A stretch of DNA of 25,893 nt from Bulleidia sp. (GCA_016293365.1 JAEDEK010000012.1:1-25893), one strand, 5' to 3'. Counted from the first letter of the stretch, positions 6,630-16,644 are shown. A program made the numbers and translations. Notes: a model not told the origin generated them from the letters alone.

Positions 6630-9600
6630 TTATCTGAAGTAATCAATTGCACCCTTGAAGATGCAGTCCTGCAGATTATGATCAGGAATGTTGACGTACA
6701 TATCATCACCGCTTCTTTCAGAATGACCCATCTTGCCGAAGATTCTGCCATCTGCAGAAGTAATACCTTCGATTGCCATAACGGAGTTATTCGGATTGAA
6801 ACGGACATCGCTTGTCGGATTACCATCAAGATCCACATACTGCTCTGCCACCTGACCGTTTTCAATCAGCTGCTGTAACAGACCATCTTCACATACGAAT
6901 CTGCCTTCACCATGAGAAATCGCAACATTGTGGATTTCTCCTACCTTAGCATAACGTAACCATGGAGACTTGTTGGAAGCAACTCTTGTACGGACAATCA
7001 TGGACTGATGTCTGCCGATAGTATTGAATGTCAGAGTCGGGCAGTGTTCATCTGTATCGATGATCTTTCCATATGGAACAAGTCCGAGCTTGATGAGTGC
7101 CTGGAATCCGTTACAGATACCGCACATCAGACCTTCTCTTTCATCGAGAAGCTGTGTCACTGCAGCCTTAACCTGTGGATTACGGAAGAATGCCGTAATG
7201 AACTTAGCAGAACCTTCCGGTTCATCACCACCGGAGAATCCACCAGGAATCGCAATGATCTGAGAGTGTGCAATTCTTTCCGCAAATGCTCGAGCACTTT
7301 CTTCAATATCGCTGCTGGACAGATTACGGATGACGAAAATTTCAGCTTCACCGCCAGCTCTTTCAAATGCACGGGCTGTATCCCATTCACAGTTTGTTCC
7401 AGGGAATACAGGAATCAGTACATGTGGTTTTTCTACTGTATAGGAAGCATGCGCAACCTTGTCTGTTTCATAACTGATCGGTGCAATCTCGGTTTCCGGA
7501 TTGACATCTGTATATGGATATACCGGCTGAAGTTTAGCTTCATATTTCTTCTGCAGGCAGTGCAGACATACAGAGCCTTCATCCGTTCTGATCTTGAATC
7601 TTTCCTGTAATGTACCAAGAACAGGCAGATCCAGTGTTTCAGCAGATTCAATCATGAATCCACCATAGCACTTATCAAACAGACTGTTAAGATCTGTACC
7701 TTCCGCCAGGCGGATACCGATCTGATTACCAAGAGAACACTTGAGAATACCTTCGGCAATACCACCATTGGAAAGTGTCCATACAGAAGCAGCCTTACCT
7801 TCCGCAACCAGTTTTTCCACAAGTGTGAATGTATCACGGACAGACTGATAATCCGGCTGACCATGGCAGTCATAGTCAGGCTTTACAACATATACTGTAT
7901 TGCCTGCCTTTTTCCATTCCGGAGATACAACCTTACTTGCCTTGGCAGTAGAGACTGCAAATGCTACCAGAGTTGGTGGTACATCAATGTTTTCAAATGT
8001 ACCGGACATTGAGTCCTTACCACCAATGGCAGCTGTTTCCAGTTCCACCTGTGCCTTCAGAGCACCAAGTAAAGCACCTAACGGTAATCCCCAACGATTC
8101 GGATCGGTATACATATGCCCGAAATATTCCTGGAAAGACATCCATGCATGCTTTGCAGAACCACCTGCTGCTACAATCTTCGCCAATGCGGAGATAACGG
8201 ATTCCTGTGCACCAACGAATGGATTTGCTTCCATTTCATATGGATCAAATCCCCATGACATGATGGAAGCAGTATCTGTTTCACCACCCAGTACCGGAAT
8301 CTTGGCAGCCATTGCCTGTGCAGGTGTCAGCTGTGTCTTACCACCAAACGGCATCAGAACAGTACCGGCACCGATTGTGGAGTCAAATCTTTCCACAAGT
8401 CCTTTCTGAGAACAGATATTCAGATCTTCTGCCAGAGCATTCATCTTCTGCCCGAATGTTCTATCATCTGCTTCCACTGCTTTCTTTTCAAATGTACCGA
8501 TACGGGCATCCGCATAGCGCTTTGCACCATTTGTATTCAGGAACTCTCTTGAGATATTGACGATTTCCGTTCCATCCAGAACCATGACCATGCGTGGATC
8601 TTCTGTTACTTCCGCAACAACTGTAGATTCCAGATTTTCTTCTGCAGCCAGTGCCTGGAATGTTTCTACATCTTCCTTTGCCACAACAACTGCCATTCTT
8701 TCCTGGGATTCGGAAATCGCCAGCTCTGTTCCATCCAGACCTTCATACTTCTTCGGAACCTTATTGAGGTCAATATGCAGACCATCCGCAAGTTCACCGA
8801 TTGCGACGGAAACACCACCGGCACCGAAGTCATTGCATCGTTTGATCAGCTTTGTCGCAGCCGGATTACGGAACAGTCTCTGCAGTTTTCTTTCTTCAGG
8901 AGCATTACCTTTCTGAACTTCTGCACCATCCTTAGACAGTGATTCCACGTTATGGGACTTGGAGGAACCAGTTGCACCACCGCATCCATCTCTTCCGGTT
9001 CTGCCACCTAACAGGATGACAATGTCTCCTGGCTGTGGAACTTCACGCACAACGTTTTCACTTGGAGCAGCAGCGATGACACCACCGACTTCCATTCTCT
9101 TGGCAACGTAACCTGGATGATAGATTTCCGTAACATGACCTGTCGCAAGACCGATCTGGTTGCCATAGGAGGAATAACCCTGAGCAGCTGTAGTTACAAT
9201 CTTGGACTGTGGCAGCTTGCCTTCCAGTGTATCTTCAATCGGTGTCAGAGGATCTGCTGCACCAGTTACTCTCATGGCCTGATAGACATAGGAACGACCG
9301 GACAGAGGGTCACGGATGGCACCACCAAGACATGTCGCTGCACCACCGAACGGTTCAATTTCCGTAGGATGGTTGTGTGTTTCATTCTTGAACATCAGCA
9401 GCCAATCCTGCTCTTCACCATCCACATCAACCTTGATCTTGACAGAACATGCATTGATTTCTTCAGATTCATCCAGATCATTGAGTTTTCCTGCCTTTTT
9501 GAGAATCTTTGCACCGATTGTACCAAGATCCATCAAAGTGACAGGCTTTTCCTTACGACCTGCATAGATGACCTTTCTGTATTCCAGATAGTTATCATAC

Positions 9601-10346
9601 ATTTCCTTTACATCTTCATCTTCGATGCTGATGTTTTCCAGAATCGTATTGAATGTTGTATGACGGCAGTGATCACTCCAGTATGTATCAATCACCTTGA
9701 TTTCTGTAATTCTAGGATCACGCTTTTCTTCATCGCGGAAGTATCCCTGCAGGAATGTGATATCCGCAAGATCCATCGCAAGACCATGATCTGCCAGGAA
9801 TGCTTTCAGTCCCGCTTCATCCAAAGCAGTAAAGCCTTCCAGCACTTCCGGAAGTTCCGGCTTCTCATATGTTTCCTGAATGGTTGCCGGCTTTTCAAGT
9901 TTTGCCTGACGTGCTTCCACCGGGTTGATCAGTGTCTTTCTGATTTTTGCCTTATCTTCATCCGATAATGTGCCCTTGATGTAATACAGACGGGCAGTAC
10001 GGACAACCGGTCTTTGCTTCATTGTGGAAAGCTGGATGCACTGAGAAGCAGAGTCGGCACGCTGATCAAACTGACCAGGCAGATATTCCACAGCAAGTAC
10101 CCATTCATTTTCTGAAGCAGCTGGCGCAGTTTCTTCATAGACATCGTCTACCTGTGGTTCAGAAAGAATGTTTCTTACCGCATTGTTCCAGTCTTCTTCA
10201 TCAATGTTTTCAATATCATAACGGTTGATGACACGTACATCTTCCACACCGGAAAGAAGCAGTGTCTTTGTCAGTTCATTTCTGACACCGTTGGCTTCAA
10301 CCGCAAACGGTTTTTTCTTTTCTACAAAGCAGCGAAATACTGTCAT
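6630..10346 (-). CDS. purL: Phosphoribosylformylglycinamidine synthase, single-chain
   Basis: This 1238-residue enzyme converts FGAR, glutamine and ATP to FGAM, the fourth step of purine synthesis. The N-terminal part (about 1-150) corresponds to the PurS-like domain. Two AIRS-type synthase repeats follow, with the ATP/substrate segments KNETHNHPTEIEPFGGAATC and GGKDSMSGTF, and a glutamine amidotransferase domain fills about 965-1238. The amidotransferase triad is visible as C1078 in CGICNGFQ and H1208/E1210 in GHSER. The length matches the clostridial single-chain form, which explains the absence of purS and purQ. I chose the ATG at 10346 (MTVFRCFVEKKK), preceded by GTGAG six bases upstream, over an upstream TTG that would overlap purD. 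It is the last gene of the operon, seven bases after purD. Confidence 0.97.
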   Translation of the reverse strand: MTVFRCFVEKKKPFAVEANGVRNELTKTLLLSGVEDVRVINRYDIENIDEEDWNNAVRNILSEPQVDDVYEETAPAASENEWVLAVEYLPGQFDQRADSASQCIQLSTMKQRPVVRTARLYYIKGTLSDEDKAKIRKTLINPVEARQAKLEKPATIQETYEKPELPEVLEGFTALDEAGLKAFLADHGLAMDLADITFLQGYFRDEEKRDPRITEIKVIDTYWSDHCRHTTFNTILENISIEDEDVKEMYDNYLEYRKVIYAGRKEKPVTLMDLGTIGAKILKKAGKLNDLDESEEINACSVKIKVDVDGEEQDWLLMFKNETHNHPTEIEPFGGAATCLGGAIRDPLSGRSYVYQAMRVTGAADPLTPIEDTLEGKLPQSKIVTTAAQGYSSYGNQIGLATGHVTEIYHPGYVAKRMEVGGVIAAAPSENVVREVPQPGDIVILLGGRTGRDGCGGATGSSKSHNVESLSKDGAEVQKGNAPEERKLQRLFRNPAATKLIKRCNDFGAGGVSVAIGELADGLHIDLNKVPKKYEGLDGTELAISESQERMAVVVAKEDVETFQALAAEENLESTVVAEVTEDPRMVMVLDGTEIVNISREFLNTNGAKRYADARIGTFEKKAVEADDRTFGQKMNALAEDLNICSQKGLVERFDSTIGAGTVLMPFGGKTQLTPAQAMAAKIPVLGGETDTASIMSWGFDPYEMEANPFVGAQESVISALAKIVAAGGSAKHAWMSFQEYFGHMYTDPNRWGLPLGALLGALKAQVELETAAIGGKDSMSGTFENIDVPPTLVAFAVSTAKASKVVSPEWKKAGNTVYVVKPDYDCHGQPDYQSVRDTFTLVEKLVAEGKAASVWTLSNGGIAEGILKCSLGNQIGIRLAEGTDLNSLFDKCYGGFMIESAETLDLPVLGTLQERFKIRTDEGSVCLHCLQKKYEAKLQPVYPYTDVNPETEIAPISYETDKVAHASYTVEKPHVLIPVFPGTNCEWDTARAFERAGGEAEIFVIRNLSSSDIEESARAFAERIAHSQIIAIPGGFSGGDEPEGSAKFITAFFRNPQVKAAVTQLLDEREGLMCGICNGFQALIKLGLVPYGKIIDTDEHCPTLTFNTIGRHQSMIVRTRVASNKSPWLRYAKVGEIHNVAISHGEGRFVCEDGLLQQLIENGQVAEQYVDLDGNPTSDVRFNPNNSVMAIEGITSADGRIFGKMGHSERSGDDMYVNIPDHNLQDCIFKGAIDYFR

Positions 10347-10353
10347 TTCAATC

Positions 10354-11616
10354 TCACTTTCTACCAATATCCGTTCTGTAGTGCATATCCTTGAATGTGA
10401 TATGTTCTACAGCTGCATATGCCTTTTCAAGAGCTTCGGACAGATCTTTTCCTGTGGCAGTAATACCAAGTACACGACCACCATTTGTCAGATACTTTCC
10501 ATCTGCCTTCTTTGTTCCGGCATGATATACCGTAACACCTTCGTACTGGCCGTTTTCATCAAGACCGGAAATCTCATAACCCTTTTCATAATGCTGTGGA
10601 TAACCGCCGGATGCCTCAATGACACAGGCACAGGCACCATCCGCCCATTCAACATCCGTATCTGCCAGTGTTCCGTCATGGCATGCCTTCATGATTGTAA
10701 ACAGGTCACTTTTCAGCATCGGTAATACAACCTGTGTTTCCGGATCACCGAAACGGCAGTTGTATTCCACAACCTTCGGTCCTTCCGGTGTCAGCATCAG
10801 TCCAAAGTACAGACATCCCCTGAATGTTCTGCCTTCTGCATTCAGTGCATCCACTGTCGGCTGGAAGATTGTCTTCATGCATGTTTCTGCAATTTCAGGT
10901 GTGTAATACGGAGATGGAGAAATCGTTCCCATACCGCCTGTATTCAGACCTTCATCGTTATCATTTGCACGCTTATGATCCATGGAGGAGATCATCGGCT
11001 TTACAACCTTACCATCAGTAAATGCCAGTACAGATACTTCCTTACCAGTCATGAATTCTTCCACGACAACCTTGTTGCCGGAAGCACCGAAAGCATGATC
11101 TTCCATGATTTCCGTTACTGCATCCATCGCACTGTTTTCATCCGTTGCGATCAGAACCCCTTTACCCAATGCAAGACCATCCGCCTTTACAACAACAGGA
11201 TATTTTCCTGTTTTTCTGATATATTCCTTTGCCTGATCCGGATTATCAAAGATTTCATAGGCAGCTGTTGGAATGCCGTATTTCTTCATCAGTTCTTTGG
11301 AGAATGCCTTGGATGCTTCAATGATTGCCGCATTGGCATGTGGGCCAAAGCATGGAATACCTGCTTCTTCCATGGCATCTGTCATGCCTGCAGCTAACGG
11401 ATCATCCGGTGTGACAACGCAGAAGTCTACACTGTTTTCCTTTGCGAATGATACAAGTCCTTCCTTGTCCATTGCCTTGATATCAACACAGACTGCATCT
11501 GCGGAAATACCACCGTTACCAGGTGCACACCAGATTGTATCAATCTCTTTGTTTTCCTTTAATTTACGGATGACGGCATGTTCTCTGCCGCCGGATCCGA
11601 TGACAAGTACCTTCAT
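10354..11616 (-). CDS. purD: Phosphoribosylamine-glycine ligase (GAR synthetase)
   Basis: This 420-residue ATP-grasp enzyme joins glycine to phosphoribosylamine to give GAR, the second step of purine synthesis. The N-terminal phosphate-binding motif GSGGREHA is at residues 7-14. GPHANAAIIEASKAFSK starts the ATP-grasp region, VVVKADGLALGKGV lies in its ATP-binding part, and VVEYNCRFGDPETQVVLP is the family signature with metal-binding residues. The C-terminal domain ends in HYRTDIGRK. Length is normal and no residue appears lost. It follows the AICAR transformylase gene after 20 bases and precedes purL by seven bases. Confidence 0.97.
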   Translation of the reverse strand: MKVLVIGSGGREHAVIRKLKENKEIDTIWCAPGNGGISADAVCVDIKAMDKEGLVSFAKENSVDFCVVTPDDPLAAGMTDAMEEAGIPCFGPHANAAIIEASKAFSKELMKKYGIPTAAYEIFDNPDQAKEYIRKTGKYPVVVKADGLALGKGVLIATDENSAMDAVTEIMEDHAFGASGNKVVVEEFMTGKEVSVLAFTDGKVVKPMISSMDHKRANDNDEGLNTGGMGTISPSPYYTPEIAETCMKTIFQPTVDALNAEGRTFRGCLYFGLMLTPEGPKVVEYNCRFGDPETQVVLPMLKSDLFTIMKACHDGTLADTDVEWADGACACVIEASGGYPQHYEKGYEISGLDENGQYEGVTVYHAGTKKADGKYLTNGGRVLGITATGKDLSEALEKAYAAVEHITFKDMHYRTDIGRK

Positions 11617-11636
11617 ATATGCGAAACCTCTTATGA

Positions 11637-12812
11637 TTAATGGTGGAACAGACGTACACCGGAGAATGCCATTGTTATGTTGTATCTGTCACATGTTTCA
11701 ATGACATTGTCATCACGGATGGATCCGCCAGGTTCGGAAATATATTCCACACCGCTCTTATGTGCTCTTTCGATATTATCACCAAACGGGAAGAACGCAT
11801 CAGATCCAAGCGCTACACCGCTCATTGTATCCAGCCACGCACGTCTTTCTTCACGTGTGAATACGGATGGCTTTTCTGTAAAGAAGTTTTCCCATGTGCC
11901 ATCTCTTAATACATCATCACATTCATCAGAGATGTAAACATCGATTGTATTGTCGCGGTCAGCTCTGCGGATACCAGGCTTGAATGGCAGATCCAGTACC
12001 TTCGGGCACTGTCTGAGCCACCAGTTGTCTGCCTTATTGCCGGCAAGTCTGACGCAGTGAACACGGGACTGCTGACCTGCACCGACACCGATTACCTGTC
12101 CATCCTTTGCATAGCATACGGAGTTGGACTGTGTATACTTCAGCGTAATCAGGGCGATGATCAGATCACGCTTTGCGGATTCCGGCAGATCGTGATTCTT
12201 TGTTACGATGTTTTCAAACAGGGATTCATCAATCTTAATATTGTTTCTGCCCTGTTCAAATGTGATACCGAATACCTGCTTTGTTTCGATTTCTTCCGGT
12301 ACATAGTCCGGATCAATCTGAACAACATTGTAGTTGCCGTTTTTCTTCTGCTTCAGAATTGCAAGAGCTTCTTCTGTATAGCCAGGTGCGATGACACCAT
12401 CGGATACTTCCTTCTTGATCATTCTTGCTGTATCGCCGTCGCAGATATCAGACAGAGCTGCCCAGTCACCATAGGAAGACATACGGTCAGCGCCACGTGC
12501 ACGGACATATGCACATGCGATATCAGACAGATTTTCATCATCGACGAAGTAGATCTTTCTTTCTGTTTCACTGAGTGGAGATCCAACAGCTGCACCTGCT
12601 GGAGAAACGTGCTTGAAGGATGCAGCTGCAGGCATGCCTGTCGCTTCCTTGAGTTCCTTTACCAGCTGCCAGCTGTTCAGTGCATCCAGGAAATTGATAT
12701 ATCCTGGTCTGCCATTGAGAACTGTAACAGGCAGTTCGCCGTTTTCCATATAAATGCGGGATGGTTTCTGATTCGGATTACATCCGTACTTTAATGCGAT
12801 TTCCTTTGCCAT
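11637..12812 (-). CDS. purH: Stand-alone AICAR transformylase (PurH C-terminal activity)
   Basis: This 391-residue protein transfers a formyl group from 10-formyl-THF to AICAR, giving FAICAR. It corresponds only to the transformylase part of bifunctional PurH: there is no N-terminal methylglyoxal-synthase-like IMP cyclohydrolase domain, and the usual bifunctional protein is about 510 residues. The catalytic Lys-His pair is K67/H68 in SFKHVSPAGAA. SNSVCYAKDGQVIGVGAGQQ is the conserved substrate-binding stretch and the C-terminus is DRYNITMAFSGVRLFHH. It sits ten bases after the gene for a PurO-type cyclohydrolase, which supplies the missing last step. This two-protein arrangement occurs in Clostridia and relatives. 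Confidence 0.95.
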   Translation of the reverse strand: MAKEIALKYGCNPNQKPSRIYMENGELPVTVLNGRPGYINFLDALNSWQLVKELKEATGMPAAASFKHVSPAGAAVGSPLSETERKIYFVDDENLSDIACAYVRARGADRMSSYGDWAALSDICDGDTARMIKKEVSDGVIAPGYTEEALAILKQKKNGNYNVVQIDPDYVPEEIETKQVFGITFEQGRNNIKIDESLFENIVTKNHDLPESAKRDLIIALITLKYTQSNSVCYAKDGQVIGVGAGQQSRVHCVRLAGNKADNWWLRQCPKVLDLPFKPGIRRADRDNTIDVYISDECDDVLRDGTWENFFTEKPSVFTREERRAWLDTMSGVALGSDAFFPFGDNIERAHKSGVEYISEPGGSIRDDNVIETCDRYNITMAFSGVRLFHH

Positions 12813-12822
12813 TGTATATACC

Positions 12823-13521
12823 TCAGTTATTCTTGTTGAAAATCATGGATTTATGTTCCCCTGTTTCAATGTTGATGACTCTTGTAAACAGGGAAACCTT
12901 GTTGTCGCTGTTCAGTGCATTCCAGATGTCATTGGACCATTCATCAAATGGCTGACATACCATCTCAAATTCCATCGGCTCACCTTCGAAAGATGGAATC
13001 GGATTACCGTTGTGCTTGTATGTGGAAATGAATCTTCCTGTTCCAGCCTTGAGGCTTTCATATTCAAAGAAGTTGCGGATGCAGGAAGAACCTTCAACAT
13101 CTTCACTCTTGAGGATGCTCATCTGTACGCTTTCACCCTTGATGACAGCAGAGATTCTTGGTGTCCAGTTCGGTCCATCTGGTTCAAACTCTCTTGTACG
13201 CAGTGCTTCTTCACTTGTCCTTCCTTCCTTGAGGAAGTCATATACAGTATCTGTCTGATCCCCGTTTGTTACGATTGTCTTACCATCAATCACACGGACT
13301 GGTGCATAGATAATCAGGCTTGGATCTTCCAGTTTTGATGGATCAAATGCCTGTGTACGGATGCCTTCGCCATCCTCGACAAACACTCTGTTTCTGGAGT
13401 TTTCACTTCTGCCCATGATCCAGTAGGCTACGCGGATATTCTTTCCGCATGGTGTGCGGCCGATCGCAATACCACGTCCCGGGTATTCGTTTCCAGCCAG
13501 ATATTCACATAAATTGATCAT
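12823..13521 (-). CDS. purO: IMP cyclohydrolase, PurO-like family
   Basis: This 232-residue protein belongs to the family typified by archaeal PurO, which closes FAICAR to IMP, the final step of the pathway. The family's N-terminal signature is clear: YPGRGIAIGRTPCGKN (about 14-29) and YWIMGRSENSRNRVFV (about 33-48). Further family motifs are PDGPNWTPRISAVI and a C-terminal beta-rich region. It has an NTN-hydrolase-like fold in its relatives and is unrelated to the MGS-like domain of PurH. The start overlaps the purN stop by four bases (ATGA). Placement between purN and the stand-alone transformylase strongly supports the role. The gene name follows the archaeal family and is given by similarity. 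Confidence 0.9.
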   Translation of the reverse strand: MINLCEYLAGNEYPGRGIAIGRTPCGKNIRVAYWIMGRSENSRNRVFVEDGEGIRTQAFDPSKLEDPSLIIYAPVRVIDGKTIVTNGDQTDTVYDFLKEGRTSEEALRTREFEPDGPNWTPRISAVIKGESVQMSILKSEDVEGSSCIRNFFEYESLKAGTGRFISTYKHNGNPIPSFEGEPMEFEMVCQPFDEWSNDIWNALNSDNKVSLFTRVINIETGEHKSMIFNKNN

Positions 13522-14120
13522 TCTGTTTCAGCTATCCTTTCTGCAAGTTCTTCACATGCTTCCGGTAACAGGATCCATTCTGCCTGTTCCATGACTCTTC
13601 TCTGCAGTGTTTCAGGAGTATCTCCCTCCTTAACTTCCACTGCTTTCTGTTTGAGGATTCTTCCTCCATCCGGTATTTCATTGACCAGATGGACAGTAGC
13701 TCCTGTCACCTTGACTCCTCTTTTCAGTGCTTCTTCATGAACTTTCAGGCCATAGAAGCCTTTTCCACAGAAGGAAGGAATCAGGGATGGATGAATATTG
13801 ATGATACGATCTTCATAGGCTCTGATCATTGTCGGACCAAGGATACTCAGATATCCTGCCAGTACAACCATATCGATCTGGTATTCATGTAATGTATCAA
13901 CAATCTTCTGATCAAACTCTTCCTGTACAGGGTAATCCTTATGGCGTATCACCGCAGAAGGAATGTTTTCCTTTTCTGCACGCTGCAGTGCATATGCCCT
14001 GTCATTGGAAGCAATGACCAGTCTGATCTGCCCGTGGGGAATCTTTCCTGCTTTCTGTGCGTCAATTAATGCCTGCAGGTTTGTTCCGCCACCGGATACC
14101 ATGACTGCAATATTTGTCAT
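13518..14120 (-). CDS. purN: Phosphoribosylglycinamide formyltransferase
   Basis: This 200-residue enzyme formylates GAR using 10-formyl-THF, the third step of purine synthesis. The N-terminal phosphate-binding loop is VSGGGTNLQ (8-16). The catalytic residues of the family are present as N108 and H110 in INIHPSLIP and D151 in EIPDGG. The loop after the His reads SFCGKGFYGLKVHEEAL, about five residues longer than the E. coli SFPGLHTH type, a variant I associate with clostridial PurN. The ATG shares its A with the purM stop (TGATG), and its own stop overlaps the IMP cyclohydrolase start, so translation is coupled on both sides. Confidence 0.96.
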   Translation of the reverse strand: MTNIAVMVSGGGTNLQALIDAQKAGKIPHGQIRLVIASNDRAYALQRAEKENIPSAVIRHKDYPVQEEFDQKIVDTLHEYQIDMVVLAGYLSILGPTMIRAYEDRIINIHPSLIPSFCGKGFYGLKVHEEALKRGVKVTGATVHLVNEIPDGGRILKQKAVEVKEGDTPETLQRRVMEQAEWILLPEACEELAERIAETE

Positions 14121-15163
14121 CAGTCAATTACCACGCTGTGATCGCCCTTTTCCATTTCACCGATCACAGAAGCTGCGATACCGCATTCCTTCATGCACGC
14201 AAGTGTTGCATCCACATCAGATGGATCGACAATCACAGCCATACCGATACCCATGTTATATGTGTTGAACATGTCATGTTCACAAATATTACCCTTTTCC
14301 TGTAACAGGTTGAAGATCGGCAATACTTCCCATGTTCCCTTATGAATATGGCAGTTGAGATCTTCGCCATACGCTCTTGGCAGGTTTTCATAGAAGCCAC
14401 CACCTGTAATATGGGAAATGGACTTTACCTTGACCTTTTCCAGCAGGCTCAATACCGGCTTGACATACAGCTGTGTTGGTGTCAGCAGTGTTTCACCAAG
14501 TGTTCTGCCTCCCAGCTCTTCCTGATATAAACCAAGAACATCCGCATTATCGATATCAAATACCTTACGGACAAGAGAGAAACCATTGGAATGGACACCT
14601 GTGGAAGCCAGACCGATGACGGCATCGCCTTCCTTGACGTTGGATTTGTCCAGGATATCCTTTTCATCGACAATACCGACTGTAAATCCGGCAAGGTCAT
14701 AATCATCAACAGGCATCATACCTGGATGTTCCGCTGTTTCACCACCGACAAGAGCACATCCGGATTCAACACATCCATCCGCAATACCCTTAACGATCTG
14801 CGCGATCTTTTCCGGATAGTTTTTGCCGCATGCGATGTAATCCAGGAAGAATAACGGCTTTGCACCGGCGCACACAACGTCATTGACACACATTGCAACA
14901 CAGTCAATACCGATTGTGTCGTGCTTATCCATTAAGAAGGCAAGCTTCAGCTTTGTACCGACGCCATCTGTACCGGAAATCAGTACAGGCTTTTCATAAC
15001 CGGCAAGATCCGGTGCAAAAAGACCACCAAATCCACCGATTCCACCAAGTACACCTGGAATGGATGTACGCTTGACATCCGCCTTGATCAGTTCTACCGA
15101 TTCATAACCGGCAGTAACATCAACACCGGCTTCCTTGTAGGAATTGCTATAACTCTTCTCCAT
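14120..15163 (-). CDS. purM: Phosphoribosylformylglycinamidine cyclo-ligase (AIR synthetase)
   Basis: This 347-residue enzyme closes FGAM to AIR with ATP, the fifth step. The glycine-rich segment IPGVLGGIGGFGGLF, the nucleotide-binding stretch GTDGVGTKLKLAF, VCAGAKPLFFLDYIA and GGETAEHPGMM are all intact. Length is typical. I set the start at 15163 (MEKSYSNSYKEAGVDVTAGY) because GAGGAG lies eight bases upstream and the family begins there. Frames run open upstream for another 73 codons, but that part merely reads through the 3' end of purF out of frame. The start overlaps the purF stop by 17 bases. Confidence 0.97.
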   Translation of the reverse strand: MEKSYSNSYKEAGVDVTAGYESVELIKADVKRTSIPGVLGGIGGFGGLFAPDLAGYEKPVLISGTDGVGTKLKLAFLMDKHDTIGIDCVAMCVNDVVCAGAKPLFFLDYIACGKNYPEKIAQIVKGIADGCVESGCALVGGETAEHPGMMPVDDYDLAGFTVGIVDEKDILDKSNVKEGDAVIGLASTGVHSNGFSLVRKVFDIDNADVLGLYQEELGGRTLGETLLTPTQLYVKPVLSLLEKVKVKSISHITGGGFYENLPRAYGEDLNCHIHKGTWEVLPIFNLLQEKGNICEHDMFNTYNMGIGMAVIVDPSDVDATLACMKECGIAASVIGEMEKGDHSVVID

Positions 15164-16625
15164 CTTCAGTTCTCCTCGCTCCTTTATATTTTCTGTTCTC
15201 CTTATGTTCAATTTTCTGTTCAAACTTTGATTTACCGACAAACTTCGGTGTCGGTGCAGGATACTTTCCTGTAAAGCAGCCTGTGCAGAAATCACAGTCT
15301 GCATCCTTCGCCATATTGCGTACACCTTCGACTGAGAGATAGCCGATCGTATCTGCACCGATTGCCTTGCCGATTTCCTCAATTGACATCTGACATGCGA
15401 TCAGATGTTCCTTGGAATCGATATCCGTACCATAGAAACATGGTGAGATGAATGGTGGCGCGGATACACGGACATGTACTTCCTTAGCGCCTGCATCTCT
15501 TAACAGTTTGACAATGCGTGCAGATGTCGTACCACGGACAATGGAATCATCCACCATGATAACTCTTTTGCCTGCCACAACAGAAGGCACAACATTCAGC
15601 TTCATGCGGACACTGTTTTCACGCTGATCCTGGGTTGGCTGAATGAATGTTCTTGCGATATACCGGTTTTTAACAAATCCCATACCGTATGGAATACCGG
15701 ACTGCTCCGCATACCCAAGTGCCGCATCGAGACCAGAATCCGGAACACCGATGACAACATCCGCTTCCACCGGGTTTTCAATCGCCAGCGTACGGCCTGC
15801 ATTCTTTCTTGCTTCGTGTATCTGCATGCCCTGCAGCCTGGAATCACCACGGGCAAAGTATACATATTCAAATACACACATATGCGGTCTGTTTCCACAA
15901 TGTGTACGGATGGAATGGATGCCTTCTTCTGAAACAACAACGATTTCACCCGGATCAATATCACGAATATATGTTGCGCCTAATGCATCCAGTGCACATG
16001 TTTCAGAAGCAAACAGAATCTGTCCATCCTTCATCCTTCCCATGACAAGCGGTCTGAAACCTGTCTTATCCCTTACTGCAAGCATCTTGTTTGGTGACAT
16101 GATCACAAGGGAATAAGCTCCTTCCAGAACATCCATTGCTTTTTCAACAGCTTCTTCAATGGAATCGGATTCCAGTCGTTTCTGAATGATCACATAGGAA
16201 ATGATCTCAGAATCGTTTGTTGTATGGAAAATAGCACCATTCATCTCAAGCTTCTGACGAAGTTCCGGTGCATTGGTCAGATTACCGTTATGTGCGACTG
16301 CCATCTGTCCTTTGATATGACGCACAACAAGTGGCTGCGCGTTGGTGGCATTGACGGTACCGAATGTGGAATATCTTGTATGGCCGATTGCCATCTGTCC
16401 CTGTCCTAGACGGGCAAGATCTTCCTTTTTGAATACATCTCTGACAAGTCCCACATCCTTATGTACGGTAATGATGCCACGATCATTGACCGCAATACCA
16501 CAGGATTCCTGACCACGATGCTGCAGAGCAAACAATCCATAATATGTATTGCCTGCTACATCGCATTTACCAAGTCGATCATAAATTCCGAAAATACCAC
16601 ATTCTTCATGAATTGTGTTTTCCAT
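15147..16625 (-). CDS. purF: Amidophosphoribosyltransferase (Fe-S type)
   Basis: This 492-residue enzyme makes phosphoribosylamine from PRPP and glutamine, the committed step of the pathway. The N-terminal nucleophile is C9 in EECGIFGIYD, so an eight-residue propeptide is removed. The PRPP-binding motif is VIMVDDSIVRGTTSAR (355-370). Cysteines C250, C396, C447 and C450 have exactly the spacing of the 4Fe-4S ligands of the B. subtilis enzyme (236, 382, 433, 436 in mature numbering), so this is an oxygen-sensitive, propeptide-processed PurF rather than the E. coli type. The gene starts 19 bases after purE and overlaps purM. Feedback inhibition by purine nucleotides is expected from the family. 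Confidence 0.97.
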   Translation of the reverse strand: MENTIHEECGIFGIYDRLGKCDVAGNTYYGLFALQHRGQESCGIAVNDRGIITVHKDVGLVRDVFKKEDLARLGQGQMAIGHTRYSTFGTVNATNAQPLVVRHIKGQMAVAHNGNLTNAPELRQKLEMNGAIFHTTNDSEIISYVIIQKRLESDSIEEAVEKAMDVLEGAYSLVIMSPNKMLAVRDKTGFRPLVMGRMKDGQILFASETCALDALGATYIRDIDPGEIVVVSEEGIHSIRTHCGNRPHMCVFEYVYFARGDSRLQGMQIHEARKNAGRTLAIENPVEADVVIGVPDSGLDAALGYAEQSGIPYGMGFVKNRYIARTFIQPTQDQRENSVRMKLNVVPSVVAGKRVIMVDDSIVRGTTSARIVKLLRDAGAKEVHVRVSAPPFISPCFYGTDIDSKEHLIACQMSIEEIGKAIGADTIGYLSVEGVRNMAKDADCDFCTGCFTGKYPAPTPKFVGKSKFEQKIEHKENRKYKGARRTEDGEEL

Positions 16626-16644
16626 GATTCTTCCCCTGAAAGAC

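Noticed and set aside
9117..9968. 283-codon plus-strand frame opposite purL
   Set aside because: It is the antisense shadow of purL; the Cys/Phe/Ile-rich composition is typical of the reverse frame and there is no binding site or family motif.
15164..15382. 73-codon N-terminal extension of purM
   Set aside because: It overlaps the 3' end of purF out of frame, while GAGGAG and the normal family N-terminus fit the start at 15163.
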